A DNA stretch of 64,000 nt from Oscheius onirici. Taxonomy: Eukaryota; Nematoda; Chromadorea; Rhabditida; Rhabditidae. Within the stretch, counting starts at the first letter, position 1. Each line of letters opens with the position of its first letter. The notes beneath the pieces were generated by a model that had not been told where the DNA came from, searched no databases, and saw only the letters and a program-made list of their open reading frames with translations. The position numbers were made by a program, and so were the translations under genes. Below, in pieces: positions 50,310 through 61,179 of the stretch. The DNA is taken from NCBI GenBank assembly GCA_932521025.1, contig OW051473.1:10354001-10418000 (forward strand), in the 5' to 3' direction.

Positions 50310-50648
50310 GATACACTTATTAGGCGATGCTTCGCCAATAAAGGAGAAAAGAGTCGGGGAGAAGTGGACGTGAGATCATAGTGACGTCATTGACTAATAC
50401 GTCTGCTGGCAGCTTCCGAGAGCAGTGGTCGGTTGGAGGTAAGAGTGTGCCGCTGAAAAAGACGATTGATTGACATATTGGAGTCACGAGGGCCCGGTGA
50501 TCTTTATTTTTTGATCGGAAGTGGAATAATTTAATAAAGATTTAATGCTTGTTGTTTCAAGTTTCAGTTTACCGCCAGCCAGCTCTCTCGAATTTCTTAG
50601 AAACGTGAACACGTGCCCCGTGCGGAACTGTTGTTTAATGGCTGCATC
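50310..50648. other. Convergent 3' gap
   Basis: About 340 nt between two convergent genes; contains the AATAAA at 50,337 and likely 3' UTR only. Confidence 0.5.
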
Positions 50649-51429
50649 TCAATCATTCACCTAAGCGCAAAACAGCTTTGACAAGTTGACAGCATGGTAA
50701 TATCTTATATACTTACCCTTTGCTTGGCTTCATTTTCCATCTTTTCAAATGCGACCTGAAAAATGAGTTAGTTGCAAGAGAAGTGCAACTTTTTACCAGG
50801 TGCCACTTGAAACAAGCGCCAGCCGAAAGTAAAAAGAGTTCAATGAATAGGAGCAGAATAAAGAATGCACCTCGATACTGAGCAAAATTTGTCTCTTGAC
50901 GAGCTGAAACGGATGTTTTATCTACTTTTTACTACGGTTTACTCTGCTTCGGAAGATGAGGAGCATTCGATCTTCTTCCACTTATTTGCTCGTCGGATGG
51001 AAAAACTGTAATGAAGATGGCCACGGCTGCAATTTTCAGCAAAATTCCAGAAATCTGGAAGTAGTGACGTTTATAAATCTGAAAATAGTGACTTACAGCG
51101 ATCATTATACACGGCCAGTGATCAGATCGGTTCTCCTCGCGGAGTTTACATAATGCGTACAAGAATAGAATGACTGGAACTGGAAGACAGACGAGAGCCA
51201 GAGGGAACATCAGCATACAGGGAAAGACACTGACTAGAACATAGAATATGATCAGGCCGAGGACGAGTCGCTGAAAACTGTTTTAAGCCAAAGATGTGAA
51301 AGTTTTTACAGTCATGTGAACGCGGCTCTGATGTGATGACGAGTGTACAGAGCAGTGGCTAGTTGCCTTGCTTGCTCTCCTGTCGGAGACAATGCCTTCG
51401 TCGACTGGACGGGTATTAATGAACAGCAT
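50649..51429 (-). CDS. Multi-pass membrane protein (uncharacterised)
   Basis: The ATG at 51,429 directly follows acceptor gtttttag. Product: MLFINTRPVDEGIVSDRRAS, a polar N-terminus, then TM LVLGLIIFYVLVSVFPCMLM, TM LVCLPVPVILFLYALCKL, a loop EENRSDHWPC, and TM ISGILLKIAAVAIFITVF. After a polar segment (PSDEQISGRRSN) comes TM GAFFILLLFIELFLLSAGAC, the tail KWHLVAFEKMENEAKQR, then VND and TGA at 50,649-50,651. About 220 residues, four predicted TMs. An 18-nt stretch near 51,090 (gtaagtcactattttcag) looks like an intron but keeps the frame and is too short, so it is treated as coding. The family is not recognised. Confidence 0.65.
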
Positions 51430-52888
51430 CTAAAAACCGAATTTTGTAGTCAGAAAACAGAAAATGTTAAAAAATTGTAAAAAAGAAATGGGAATCAGAC
51501 AAAAGAGCAAAGATTTTTCCTAAAGAGAAACCTGGCACCTGGCATGCGACAGCCGAAAATTTCTATTCTAAGATCATGTGTCAGCGGATAGTGAGAAAGA
51601 TAATGTTGGATATGTTTCTAATTGTTTTCATCCACCCTTAATAGTTCTGTAAACATGCCTTATTAAATCTACTAGAGGAAACATCTGGTGTGAGAAGAGA
51701 CAATATCTGAAGACGACAACACGAACTCTCAATTGCCGAGTGGTCAAAACAACATTCTTAAAGCTCGCAATTGACACCAGGCTCATGATAAATGGGAAAA
51801 AAGACTACGGGAGGCACATTGGCCCGACGACCGCGATGTGATCCTCGTGTGTCACCTGTTCACTTGAAAGAATTTGTTCTTTCATTTTTATGAGCCGAAG
51901 TCTGTCAAAAGAGAAATATATTAAGGAACTGAGCAGCAGCGGCTTATGTTTTTCACTGAGCCTGAAGAATCATGGAAGGTTTCGAGCGCATTCTATCAAA
52001 ACAAGTTGTAAATTTTAACGGGACATCGGGGACATGTCCATCTAGGGCTTTAGCGACCGGTAGTCTAAACAAATGCGTCTGTTGATAATTTCAGTCCCTT
52101 TGTTATGCATCGCTTATGAGTAAAAAGGGCAAAAAGGTCTCTGGAGAGGACAAGTGGAGACACCTGACTGAAGAGGGCAACTCTTCTTGAAAGTTGACTC
52201 AAAATAGGACGACCCGAGATAAACTGAGAGTTGGGAGGATGTCTCGTGGGTCCGGAGAGATTGCAACGCTGCGATTACTCTGCTGCCGCCACCCGCAACA
52301 TCATCAAGGGTCAGAGAACGTCAACTTGGCTGCGACTAATTGGCCATTCAGATGGGCCACAGAAGAAGCAGTCGAGCGAAATTTGTACAAGCTGGGTGAC
52401 AAATTTTTTGAGAACACACATGTCTTTACGCGGAGAACAGCTGGGGTCGACGGAGGCCTCTCTTCTCGTGAAAAGCAGCGACCCCCGTAGGCACAGAGTG
52501 AAACAGTTGGCCTCAATGCAATCACTAGGTGGCAACATTTATGACGACTTCAGTCTATGAAACTCTCTGAAATCGAATCAAGTCTGGAATCTTCCTCATT
52601 TTTGTTGCCAGACAACTTCATCTGCAGATGCGAACGACATGGTTGAAGCCGTCAAGTACAGTGTTTTCCACAAAATGACGAAAAGGGTAATTTTCGGAGA
52701 GAGCACGTTCGAAAGGAAATGTCGTTACCCTTCTCGTGACGCTACTAGAATCTAATGACGGTACCACGCAATCGAAATGGGAACGAATCAAGTAAGGAGG
52801 AAAATAAAAGACGTATGCTAGTGGCGTTAGAATGTAGATAATTTCATTAAATACTATAATAGTATGGCTGGAATTGGGGGTGGATGCA
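51430..52888. other. Intergenic region
   Basis: About 1.46 kb with ORFs of 70-110 codons on both strands around 52,194-52,560 that lack splice or domain support. Nothing recognised. Confidence 0.4.
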
Positions 52889-53779
52889 TTATGCAAAGGG
52901 AAAAACAAGAAGAAACACAATTAGAGTCCACATTCTTCGGGAAAGACCCGAAGAATTGCACATGAACCCTTTACAGTAGCAGGTACTTTTATACTCGACG
53001 CCGATTCTGAAAATTAGCCGGGATAGTAAAGTTGTGGATAGTGGACTAACTGATGGCTGTAATGACTTGGCTCTTGATAGCAGTTGGCTGACTGAGGTGT
53101 TTGATGAATAGTTTTGTCGAAGAGGGTGTCAAAGCAGCCTCGCATTACGTTGACCTCGACTCCGCCTGAAAGATTGAGTTCTAAGATGCATTTTTAGATT
53201 GGAGAGTCTAAAATTTGGAGAAGATACCGAAGAAAAACTAATTTCTATTGCTTCAACCATTAGACAACCTTTTGACTATATAAACGCGGTTTATATGTTT
53301 GCTCTACTCTTTTTTGTCCTCACCATCCGGCAGTATCGTAGCCGAAGTCCACTTAACGCAATAACCTGGGCATCCTACGGCCGTCCTGTCCGCATAAATC
53401 CGCATGGGGTCAAATGTGCAAGCGAGTGGAGCGACAGGCAGCGCCGTAGTAGAATTAGTATTCTGAACAGATTGATTAAAAAAGTTTGAATACTTTCCAA
53501 ACCAGCAAACCAGGTATTCGATCTTGGTAATATCGCCAATTTGGATTTGATACACACGAAAAACATTCGCCTGAAAGTAATATAAATGTATGAATGCCTT
53601 GTTATACTGTAGTAGGCGTCTTCATTCGTTCAATGGGAGCTAATGGTTTTACGTAATTACCAAGTGGACGCTTATTTCGTTCGTTGAACAAAAATAAAAA
53701 AGTGTGTCTACTCCAGTACAACACTATTGTCTTTACCTGACGCGTCAACTGTTAGCAAAGCTGACAGAAATAAAAACAT
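52889..53779 (-). CDS. Ly6/quiver-type GPI-anchored surface protein
   Basis: Four or five exons. The ATG at 53,779 starts MFLFLSALLTVDAS, a signal peptide. Exon 2 (about 53,501-53,570) reads GECFSCVSNPNWRYYQDRIP and GLLVWK. A 31-nt intron leads to NTNSTTALPVAPLACTFDPM, RIYADRTAVGCPGYCVKW. Next come GVEVNVMRGCFDTLFDKTIH and SANCYQEPSHYSH, then after another short intron IGVEYKSTCYCKGFMCNSSG. The chain ends with a hydrophobic C-terminus TLIVFLLVFPFA and TAA at 52,889-52,891. Ten Cys, the CxxC opening, the ATGCPGYC-like centre, the CYC...CN close and the GPI-type hydrophobic end fit the Ly6/uPAR superfamily, quiver/sleepless branch, whose fly members modulate K+ channels and nicotinic receptors. 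Confidence 0.75.
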
Positions 53780-54966
53780 CTGCGAAGAAGCCTGTTCTGT
53801 TTCGGCAGCGCTGAAAAACAACATGTACACGTCAAAGAAAAACTTGTAATTACCAAAACGGTAAGAGATCAGGGAGGATGCTAGTGTTTATGGGAGAGGC
53901 TGAAGTTGTGAGAGTGTCAAGGAGATGGTGATGCCCACTATTTGCGGTGAATGGATCATTGACACTGGGCTAGACAAACACACTGTTAGCTGGACGACGG
54001 GAAAATCAGGAGGGCCATCCTAGGTTACCGGAAAGGCAAAAATAATCAGCAGCCTTGTGGAATCATATCAAAAACGGCTGAGAGGGGCTCAAGTGGCGGT
54101 GAGTTGAAAGCGTGTGGGCTGCGCACCTTGACCCGAGAAGGTAAACTCTGTACACGAGCATGACACAAACCTTGCTCACCGATTGATCATCGCACTTGAA
54201 GGGCCGGGGGACTGGACCGCTACTACGGCCTGAAAGGGAGTTAATATTGCTTGCTGGCCTCTCACGTGTCTGTATGGAAATCCAACCAGTTCCGCCTAGC
54301 AATGATACAAACCGAAACAATTACATTAGGCCTAGTCATTGCTGGCATCTTCTCCTCTAGTCAAGAGGACTGTTACCCGTCTAAAGTTTTCGGATGACTA
54401 GACTTCGACTCGTTTCATCCACGGCGAATCTTTTTGCGTGTCAAATGGCATGGAGGGCCAGTTACAGAAACTGGCTACTATCCCGGAGATTGACGGATTT
54501 TCGGAATTTTCTAGTCTCTCTTTCCGACACCTCTGCTGTATCCGAAACACTGGCGCGTTACTTGTGACAGATCTGTGTCGAGACCTGCTCAAGAGAGACA
54601 CAAAAACATGTTCTCCCTTATCCCGAACATGTGTGATTGTGGACGCCTTCGTTCTCGGCAGCATTATCATAGTTGCATAGCATTTGCTTCCTCTCGGCTT
54701 CTGCCCGATGACAGGATTTGAAACGGCTATGGGCGAGAAACCTAAGTGCAATCGACTGGCGGGTTCGGTCGCGAGAGACGTTTGCCCGTCTCGGTGACAA
54801 TAGAGCTATTATAAATGGATATGTTTTTGTATTTTTTTTTACTTTCTTACCTTTATCCACCCCAAGTTCCGTTTATCTCAAGTATTCCCTCCGACAACTC
54901 CAAACTCCGTCTTTCGTTCTCGCCATCTTGCCCTTTCATGCATTTCACGTTTAGCCCGCCGAGTCT
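53780..54966. other. Intergenic region between divergent genes
   Basis: About 1.2 kb between the Ly6-type gene (-) and the PGAP2-like gene (+); should hold both promoters. ORFs at 54,063-54,320 and 54,398-54,751 (minus) show no support. Confidence 0.45.
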
Positions 54967-57124
54967 ATGCCTCCCAGATTACTCAAAACCATGGCCACTG
55001 ATATCGTGAGTTTTTTTTTGTATTTTCGACGCTGGAACGTGTGACCTGCTTTTTTCGACGAAAACAATGCATAGTTAGCATTCGCAACCTATTATATCTG
55101 ATTCGAATTAGTCCGACTTACGGTTCGAGAAAAGGAAGGTAATTACGGCAGTCTTGTAAGAGTCGTAAGAATCTTGTATTATTCTTTTTGGCGATTACAA
55201 AAAGTTTGACTGTTTCTCTCACGAATACGTAACCGTTTTTGATCTTACTGCCCCAATATAAAAAATTCAACTTTTCTTTATTGCAAGTCTGCATCGTTTA
55301 GTATAATCTTTTTTCAGCTGAGTGTTGACACAAAAAATGTTGCGGTCTAAGGCTGTTCCTAGAGAAACCCCCCGGACGGCTGCCAACCGGATTGAGAGAA
55401 AGAAAGAAGGAGAGAAACTCGCGCATTCTCCGATGATACGGAGTTTTAAGGGTGCTACGTGAAAAAGAAAAGCTAAGTGGGTGTGAATAAGAGGGCGCTG
55501 TCTTGCATGAAAAAGATCTAGAACCTGGACAGTTTTAGAAAGTTCCGGAGGAAGAGGAAGAAGAACGCAAGCTGAAAGAAGACCTCTACGAAGATGACAA
55601 CATGGACATTTCTTATTTTAACTTTGGCCTATTATGGCCCAACATATTTGCATATTTCTTTGTCATTGCTTCTTTAACAGGTGACTCGTTCCATTTTCTT
55701 AAACCTCATCACTTTAGCGGGATTTTTCACAGCGTTACGAGTAGACATCGCACCGATCAAATCAGAACTATCGACACATTTCTTAAAGTTTTACGGGCAA
55801 TATATATTCAACTGTTCAATGGAATACGAGGTCCCCGTTAACGGAATGTACTCCGTTTTAAATCTTTTCGACATTGACATGCCTGGAAATGTCATTTTTC
55901 GGCTGGCTGTCATCTATCCTATTGGCATTCGCTTCTTCAATTCTGTTGTCTTCAGGTACGGTATTATCAAAAGATTTTTTATGGTTTTAGAATGAAAGCC
56001 GCACAGCTCCATATGAACCAGTTTCATCGTTTTGTTATTGACATTACTCCCACCTTGACAGTTATCGAATGTTCTTCATTGGCTTTATTCTCGATCGTCA
56101 CTTCACATTCAGACTCTGATGGTTTGTTCGCACAATAATCTCAGTATTCTCTCTTTAGAAATTCATATACTTATGAAACAAGTGTTTGCGGCCTCTTCTG
56201 TAGCCAACATGGTCATATCATCTATGTTATCGTTGATGCTCTCAAATCATACAGAATCGGTGAGTTTCTACGCTTAGATTAAAACAGTTTGTGGAATAAT
56301 CGATTTATTAGCTGCACAACGTGCCCACAAAAAAATCGGTATTAAGTTAGTTTAAAGTTTTGACCGCTTACTGGGAAAGAAAGCAAAATTGTATGGTCGA
56401 TTTTCAAGCTGAACCCTTTTTAGGCTTGTGATGTTCAGCAAAGTTGTAGTTTTTGTCTCCTCTAAAAGATTGTAACTCTCGAAAATGAGTTTTAAAAGAA
56501 AGAGAATACGGAAAATCAGCGTTCGGTCAGATTAAATGTAGTTAAGGTATGCTTCGTACTCTAGGTGGCTAGCAATACGACTCGAAAATAAAACTCTTTG
56601 CTCGAAACAAGTCCAAACATTTGTACCAAGTTTCAGATGATCGACTATTTATCAGTGATGATCAAATCATTGTGCAGTATCGTCTACGTGGCAATGTTGC
56701 CTCAGATCGCCATCGATCCTTGGCGAGAGAACAAGCCATGTTATGCACTACGTGAGTCATTTCCATTCCAGAGGCAGCGGTCATTAAATGCGTAAGAGGA
56801 ACAGGCTTGACCGCGTGTCGTAAAAGAAACATGCCGCTTCTGATATGCATTTGTTCAGTTCCCGTCGAAAGCGCCATCAAGGAGTATGCAGCAATTGGTG
56901 CCTATCTCATCTACCAAGGGACGACAATAATAGACATGCGAAACGTAAGAGCATGCCATTTTAAAATACATGCAAAATTTTAGATGAAATTCATGTGCTA
57001 TCCAAGGACGTGCAGTGGAGAATGCGAGCCTGTAGATCCGGCAAACTTTGCCGAAGGAGCGAAATACGAACACTGCCGATCATGGGAATACAACCAGCAT
57101 TTGCGAGCAGCTGTGGCTCTCTAA
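54967..57124 (+). CDS. PGAP2/FRAG1-like multi-pass membrane protein
   Basis: The first exon MPPRLLKTMATDI (54,967-55,005) is followed by a 530-nt intron and KVPEEEEEERKLKEDLYEDD, then the first TM LWPNIFAYFFVIASL. A frame starting at the ATG at 55,594 is open but ends in TAA, so this one was chosen. It continues AGFFTALRVDIAPIKSELST, IFRLAVIYPIGIRFFNSVVF, PTLTVIECSSLALFSIVTSH, SDSDEIHILMKQVFAASSVA, NMVISSMLSLML, DYLSVMIKSLCSIVYVAMLP and EYAAIGAYLIYQGTTIIDM. It ends EYNQHLRAAVAL, TAA 57,122-57,124. The order of a lumenal first loop, an R-F-x-x-x-V-F-type TM3, the I-E-x-x-x-L-x-L-x-S helix and the E-I-H-x-x-x-K-x-x-F motif resembles PGAP2/FRAG1 (GPI-anchor remodelling in Golgi) and the related DRAM/Sfk1 group. 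The match is by pattern only; the subgroup is uncertain. Confidence 0.6.
56390..56490 (+). repeat. Dispersed intronic repeat (copy 3, partial)
   Basis: Inside the 370-nt intron of the PGAP2-like gene. It has GCTTGTGATGTTCAGCAAAG followed by TTGTAG, matching the core shared with the copies at 14.4 and 43.1 kb. Confidence 0.5.
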
Positions 57125-58154
57125 TAACTTGTTTTATTTATTTAATTAGTTGCCATTTAAGTTAAGCACACGAGGGGAAAAGTTTCTGGGAACCCAAATC
57201 GTCAAGCAGAATGAAGCCCGGCTTATAAATAATGTTCAACTTGCAATGATAAAAAAACATAATGTCGTGGGGTTGGTAACGAGCTGTGACGGCAAAGATT
57301 TTAGTTTCTTGCTCAGTTATTTTCAGCATCCCAAAGCCGAGAATCGCATGTAGATTCGCTTTTCTTCCGCGCGATTTTTATACTCAACAAAATTTAGCTT
57401 TGCAATATGTTTTTGTTCTCAATCTTGCCACTTTTACAAATTAAGGTGACTCTGAAAAATGGCAAGGGACACTTTACTCTATTGCTTGTAATTGTTCTCA
57501 ATATGTCATTCGAGATTCAATCCCGAACGCCTACGCTAGTTTGTCACGCCTTTCGGCGACATTTCTGCCAGCGTGTTCTTCATTTTTGACAGCTGTCTTT
57601 TTTTGTTCGAAATGAAGATGTCTTCTTGTGGAGGAAAAAAAAATGCCTCATTTGTCGATCAAGGTTTACCAGGAACTTTTGTCTGGCATGCACAAAAACG
57701 ATGTTTATATGGCACTCTGTTTTTGACAGCCATGCTCAATTCCCAGGATCGGAGTCACAACTTTCCCATGCGGCGAACAATATCGCAAAATCAGTTTTTC
57801 TCGGGCCATCATCCTCGCCGAAGCAAAAACATTTTTGATCTACTCCTACTCGCTCTCTTTAGCACACTCACATAAGATGTCGTCTCGCTCAACCCCCTCC
57901 GAAACTGATTCAATTTGCACTTCTACGACCTCATTGAAGTTGGGAGCACCGTATCGTTTTTGATTTATGATTTTGAACAAAACGAGAGCCCTTTTCGAGG
58001 CCTTGTTAACCAGCGTGCCGTTCATTAGAGGCAAAACACACTGCTGCTCACTCTCCACCCTCCAATTGACAGAATTTAACTTTGCTCTCGCGGCCAATTT
58101 GACATCTTTTGTTCCATCGAATTTATCTTCCAGACCAGATAGATATGTGAAGAA
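57125..58154. other. Intergenic region
   Basis: About 1 kb. A minus-strand ORF (57,846-58,220, 124 codons) overlaps the first exon of the channel gene on the other strand; it has no signal, domain or splice support and is not called. Nothing else recognised. Confidence 0.4.
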
Positions 58155-60041
58155 ATGATACCTGTTTTTGCTTGGCTCGGCTTTGTTACAACAATCACTG
58201 GTCAGATTCCACGTCGGCAAACTGAAATGCGACTACTGTATGATCATTTGTTTGATGGATACCAAAAAGAGTTGCGCCCTGTTGTTAATGAGGTGACTAT
58301 CCATGTCTACATACTCAATCTTTTGTAGTCCACTTCTCTAAACGTGGAGCTAAAGTTTTGGCTAAAACAGATACTTAAAGTTGATGAGCGCGATCAAATT
58401 GTAAATGTTTACTGCTGGCTGGAACTGGTACGTCTCACCACACAAAGCATTAAATTGTCATTTAGTACTGGAAAGATGAACTGCTCTCCTGGGAGCCGAC
58501 AAAATTTGGCAATTTAACGCGTATTCATGTTCCCGCTTCAAAGATTTGGAAACCTGACGTTTTGGTATATAATAAGTAAGTGAGCTCGTTGTATATAAAG
58601 TTTTGTTTAGTGCCAATATGAACGTAGTGGAAAATGAGCTGGAAACCAATGCTATTATCCAAAGCGATGGTCGAGTGATGCTCTTTCGTTCCTTAATTAC
58701 TGACGTCAGTTGTAATCTCAATTTGGAACAATTTCCCTTTGACCAACAGGTACAAAAACAACTGGTAATGGGTCAATTGTGTTAAGGTCTGTTATTTAAC
58801 CTTTGCCTCGTGGTCAATGGACGGCGGAAAGCTCAGTCTGGCGGCCACCGAAGGCACTGACAATCTCGAGTTATATGTCAGGAATACGGAATGGGCTTTG
58901 ACTGACTTTAAGTAAGAGTGTTTCACTTCTTTAAAGACATGTACAGAACAAAAACCTACATAAAACGGTATGACTGCTGCCCAAATCCGTTTCCGGACGT
59001 TACCTATTTTGTCGTACTGCGTCGATCTCCCAGCTACTACATATTTTCGCTGGTTATTCCGTCAGCGTTTATCACTGTCGTGACTATTGTGGGATTCTTC
59101 ACGCCACACTCGACAACAGGTGAAAACACGGAAAAAGTTAGCTTGGGAGTTACTGCCCTGCTATCCATGGCAATCATCAGTAAGTGTATAAGAGGGAATG
59201 TAAAAACCGTGTCTTTTCAGTGATGATGGTATCTGACGAAGTTCCAGCCACATCTGAAGTGATTCCACTAATTGGAAAGTACTACATCGGATTGATATTT
59301 CTCATATTTACGGCGGCATTCACTACAACTTTAACGCTTAGCTATCAAATGAGAGGAAATGCAGGAGACGAGGTGGGAATTTGCAGCGAAAAATAAAGGA
59401 AATTTCAGGTTAATCCAACGGTAAAGCACTTCTTTTTCTACAGAATTGCTGGTAATCCCATGGTTGCCTGGGCTTTCAGCTTCCAGCTTCCCAAACGAAA
59501 ACGTAGGGATGCGGCGAAACCAAAGGTACCGGTTGCATGAAAAGCAACAAAAACCATTTTTAGAGCCAGCAGTTCATCTTCGCTAATCCGATGTCAAGCG
59601 ACGGTAAACTCAACGGGTACTGTAAGGGAGAGATGGTTGTCACGCCTCAGGAAGAAGTTCAAGTTCCGAGAATTTTCATTGATGATCCTCAGGCTGCTCT
59701 CCAGCGACTCCGGGAAGGCATCGATGACATAAAGTTGGCCATCAAGGAGGGTAAGATTGCATGACGTGGTCATTCTATACATATTTTAGAGAGAGCCCTG
59801 AAGAAAATTAAATTTGAATGGCAACAGGTCACCCGGATGATAGATAGACTGCTCATGTTTGAATTTTCATTTTAACATACCTCAAAAGTTTAGGTTCGCC
59901 TTTATTCTGGTCACGATTATCTTTGCGGTAGAGTAGTGACACCATTAATAAAGCTTTCCTTTTTAGACATACATGCTCGGAACGAGGGAGCCCGAAATAC
60001 GTCTGCACGACGAGCTAATGGATCGCGTCAAGCGCAGTTAA
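58155..60041 (+). CDS. Nicotinic acetylcholine receptor-like Cys-loop channel subunit, tandem copy 1
   Basis: Signal peptide MIPVFAWLGFVTTITG (58,155), then RLLYDHLFDGYQKELRPVVN. The extracellular domain has YWKDELLSWEPTKFGNLTRI and WKPDVLVYNN. The Cys-loop is CNLNLEQFPFDQQVC (13 residues between Cys), split by a 37-nt intron (58,750-58,786). Loop C carries a vicinal Cys pair (RYDCCPNPFPDVTYF), the alpha-type hallmark. M1 is YYIFSLVIPSAFITVVTIVG and M2 EKVSLGVTALLSMAIIMMMV. Glu at -1' with no PAR insertion predicts cation selectivity. M3 is YYIGLIFLIFTAAFTTTLTL. The cytoplasmic loop is about 110 residues, and M4 (RLLMFAFILVTIIFATYMLG) is split by introns. It ends MDRVKRS, TAA 60,039-60,041; AATAAA at 60,076. 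This belongs to a divergent invertebrate nicotinic-type group; the ligand is not proven. Confidence 0.9.
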
Positions 60042-61179
60042 CGTGTCATATCTCTACAAATCATATGAATTTGTCAATAAATTCTTTTCCGGGCAACATG
60101 ATCGCTTCCTGAACTCTATTATGGAGAGACCATAAATAACCGGTAGTCTTATTACTCGATGCACCCACGGAAGCCTGGGGCTCTCTTTGAGCAGCAGAGT
60201 GGCCAGAAGAGTCACTCCATGGCCACGAGAACATCACTGATCGCGGTCGGTGTAGTAACCTCTTAAGCAAGAAGGCACAGCTTCTTTAAGGGGTTTTCCT
60301 GGAACTTTCTCAAGCACTATGCTCCCACTCCAATTCGGTACCAAATTATCCGCGGATTGTGTTGAAAAAAAGAGTACGTCGTTTGGATTCTAACGGCCTT
60401 CCGCCATCCTCGCCATCTATTAGACTCTTGTGCTCGAAAAATGCAATTGTCTTTGACTCCGAGTCCTTTCCAGGAGCGGCTGGCACTATCAGGAAAAGAC
60501 ATCTTCCAAGTTCTCGCCAGCATGTTAAAAAACTTTTTGTGGAGGGAGTGGGATCTTGTTTATAGGGGGGCACCCTCAAATGCCACCACTTCACTCTAAA
60601 AGGCAATTTCGGTTTCCACACTCCACAATCCCGAGCACCTTTTCCGCATTAATTTGGTCAGAGAAGTCGGAAGTAAGCTTTTCTGCCTCATTTTCAAAGA
60701 GCCTTCTTTCCGATATCGGACTTCTAATTGGGGTCAAATGAATCATTTTAGCGTATTCGTTTTTTTTCTCTGGAACACCACAGCCCGGTGTTTTCGTATT
60801 AAATCCCCGTGGCTCCTTGGAGACACAGAAAGTATCAGACATAGGAAGATTAATGGCCGTTCGCGCCTACTCGTGCCAACTTGTCACCCAAAAGTGTCAG
60901 ATACAGCAGAAGAGTCTCAATTCCGACTCACATGGCAAAAACCACACTATGAGAATGTCCACGCATATCCCTTACGCAGCTATTTTTCGTGCCGCCACGC
61001 CCACCGTAGAAGGAGAGAGAGAAGGCTTTTGGCGATTTTACGCCGTTGTTGTGCCGCTCGCCTCATATTGCCATTGTTTTATGATTCTATAGTTGATGTG
61101 ACTTTTAATGAAGCCATGAGGAAGGGCACTTTGGCCTCGGAGACTCCTCTTATGTTTTTTCTTCATCCCTTATTTACAG
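60042..61179. other. Spacer between the two tandem channel genes
   Basis: About 1.1 kb. Contains the poly(A) signal of copy 1 at 60,076. The long plus ORF at 60,654-61,259 crosses the start of copy 2 in another frame and is not supported. A minus-strand ORF at 60,591-60,842 has mildly protein-like sequence (NEYAKMIHLTPIRSPISERR) but no gene context. Confidence 0.45.

Noticed and set aside
51085-51103. An apparent 18-nt intron in the multi-TM gene
   Set aside because: Too short to splice and its inclusion keeps the reading frame.
55594-55678. Alternative start MTTWTFLILTLAYY for the PGAP2-like gene
   Set aside because: Looks like a signal peptide but that frame hits TAA just before the donor; the other frame joins the downstream exons and an upstream start exon.
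57846-58220. Minus-strand ORF of 124 codons
   Set aside because: Overlaps the first exon of the first nicotinic-type subunit on the opposite strand and shows no signal, domain or splice context.
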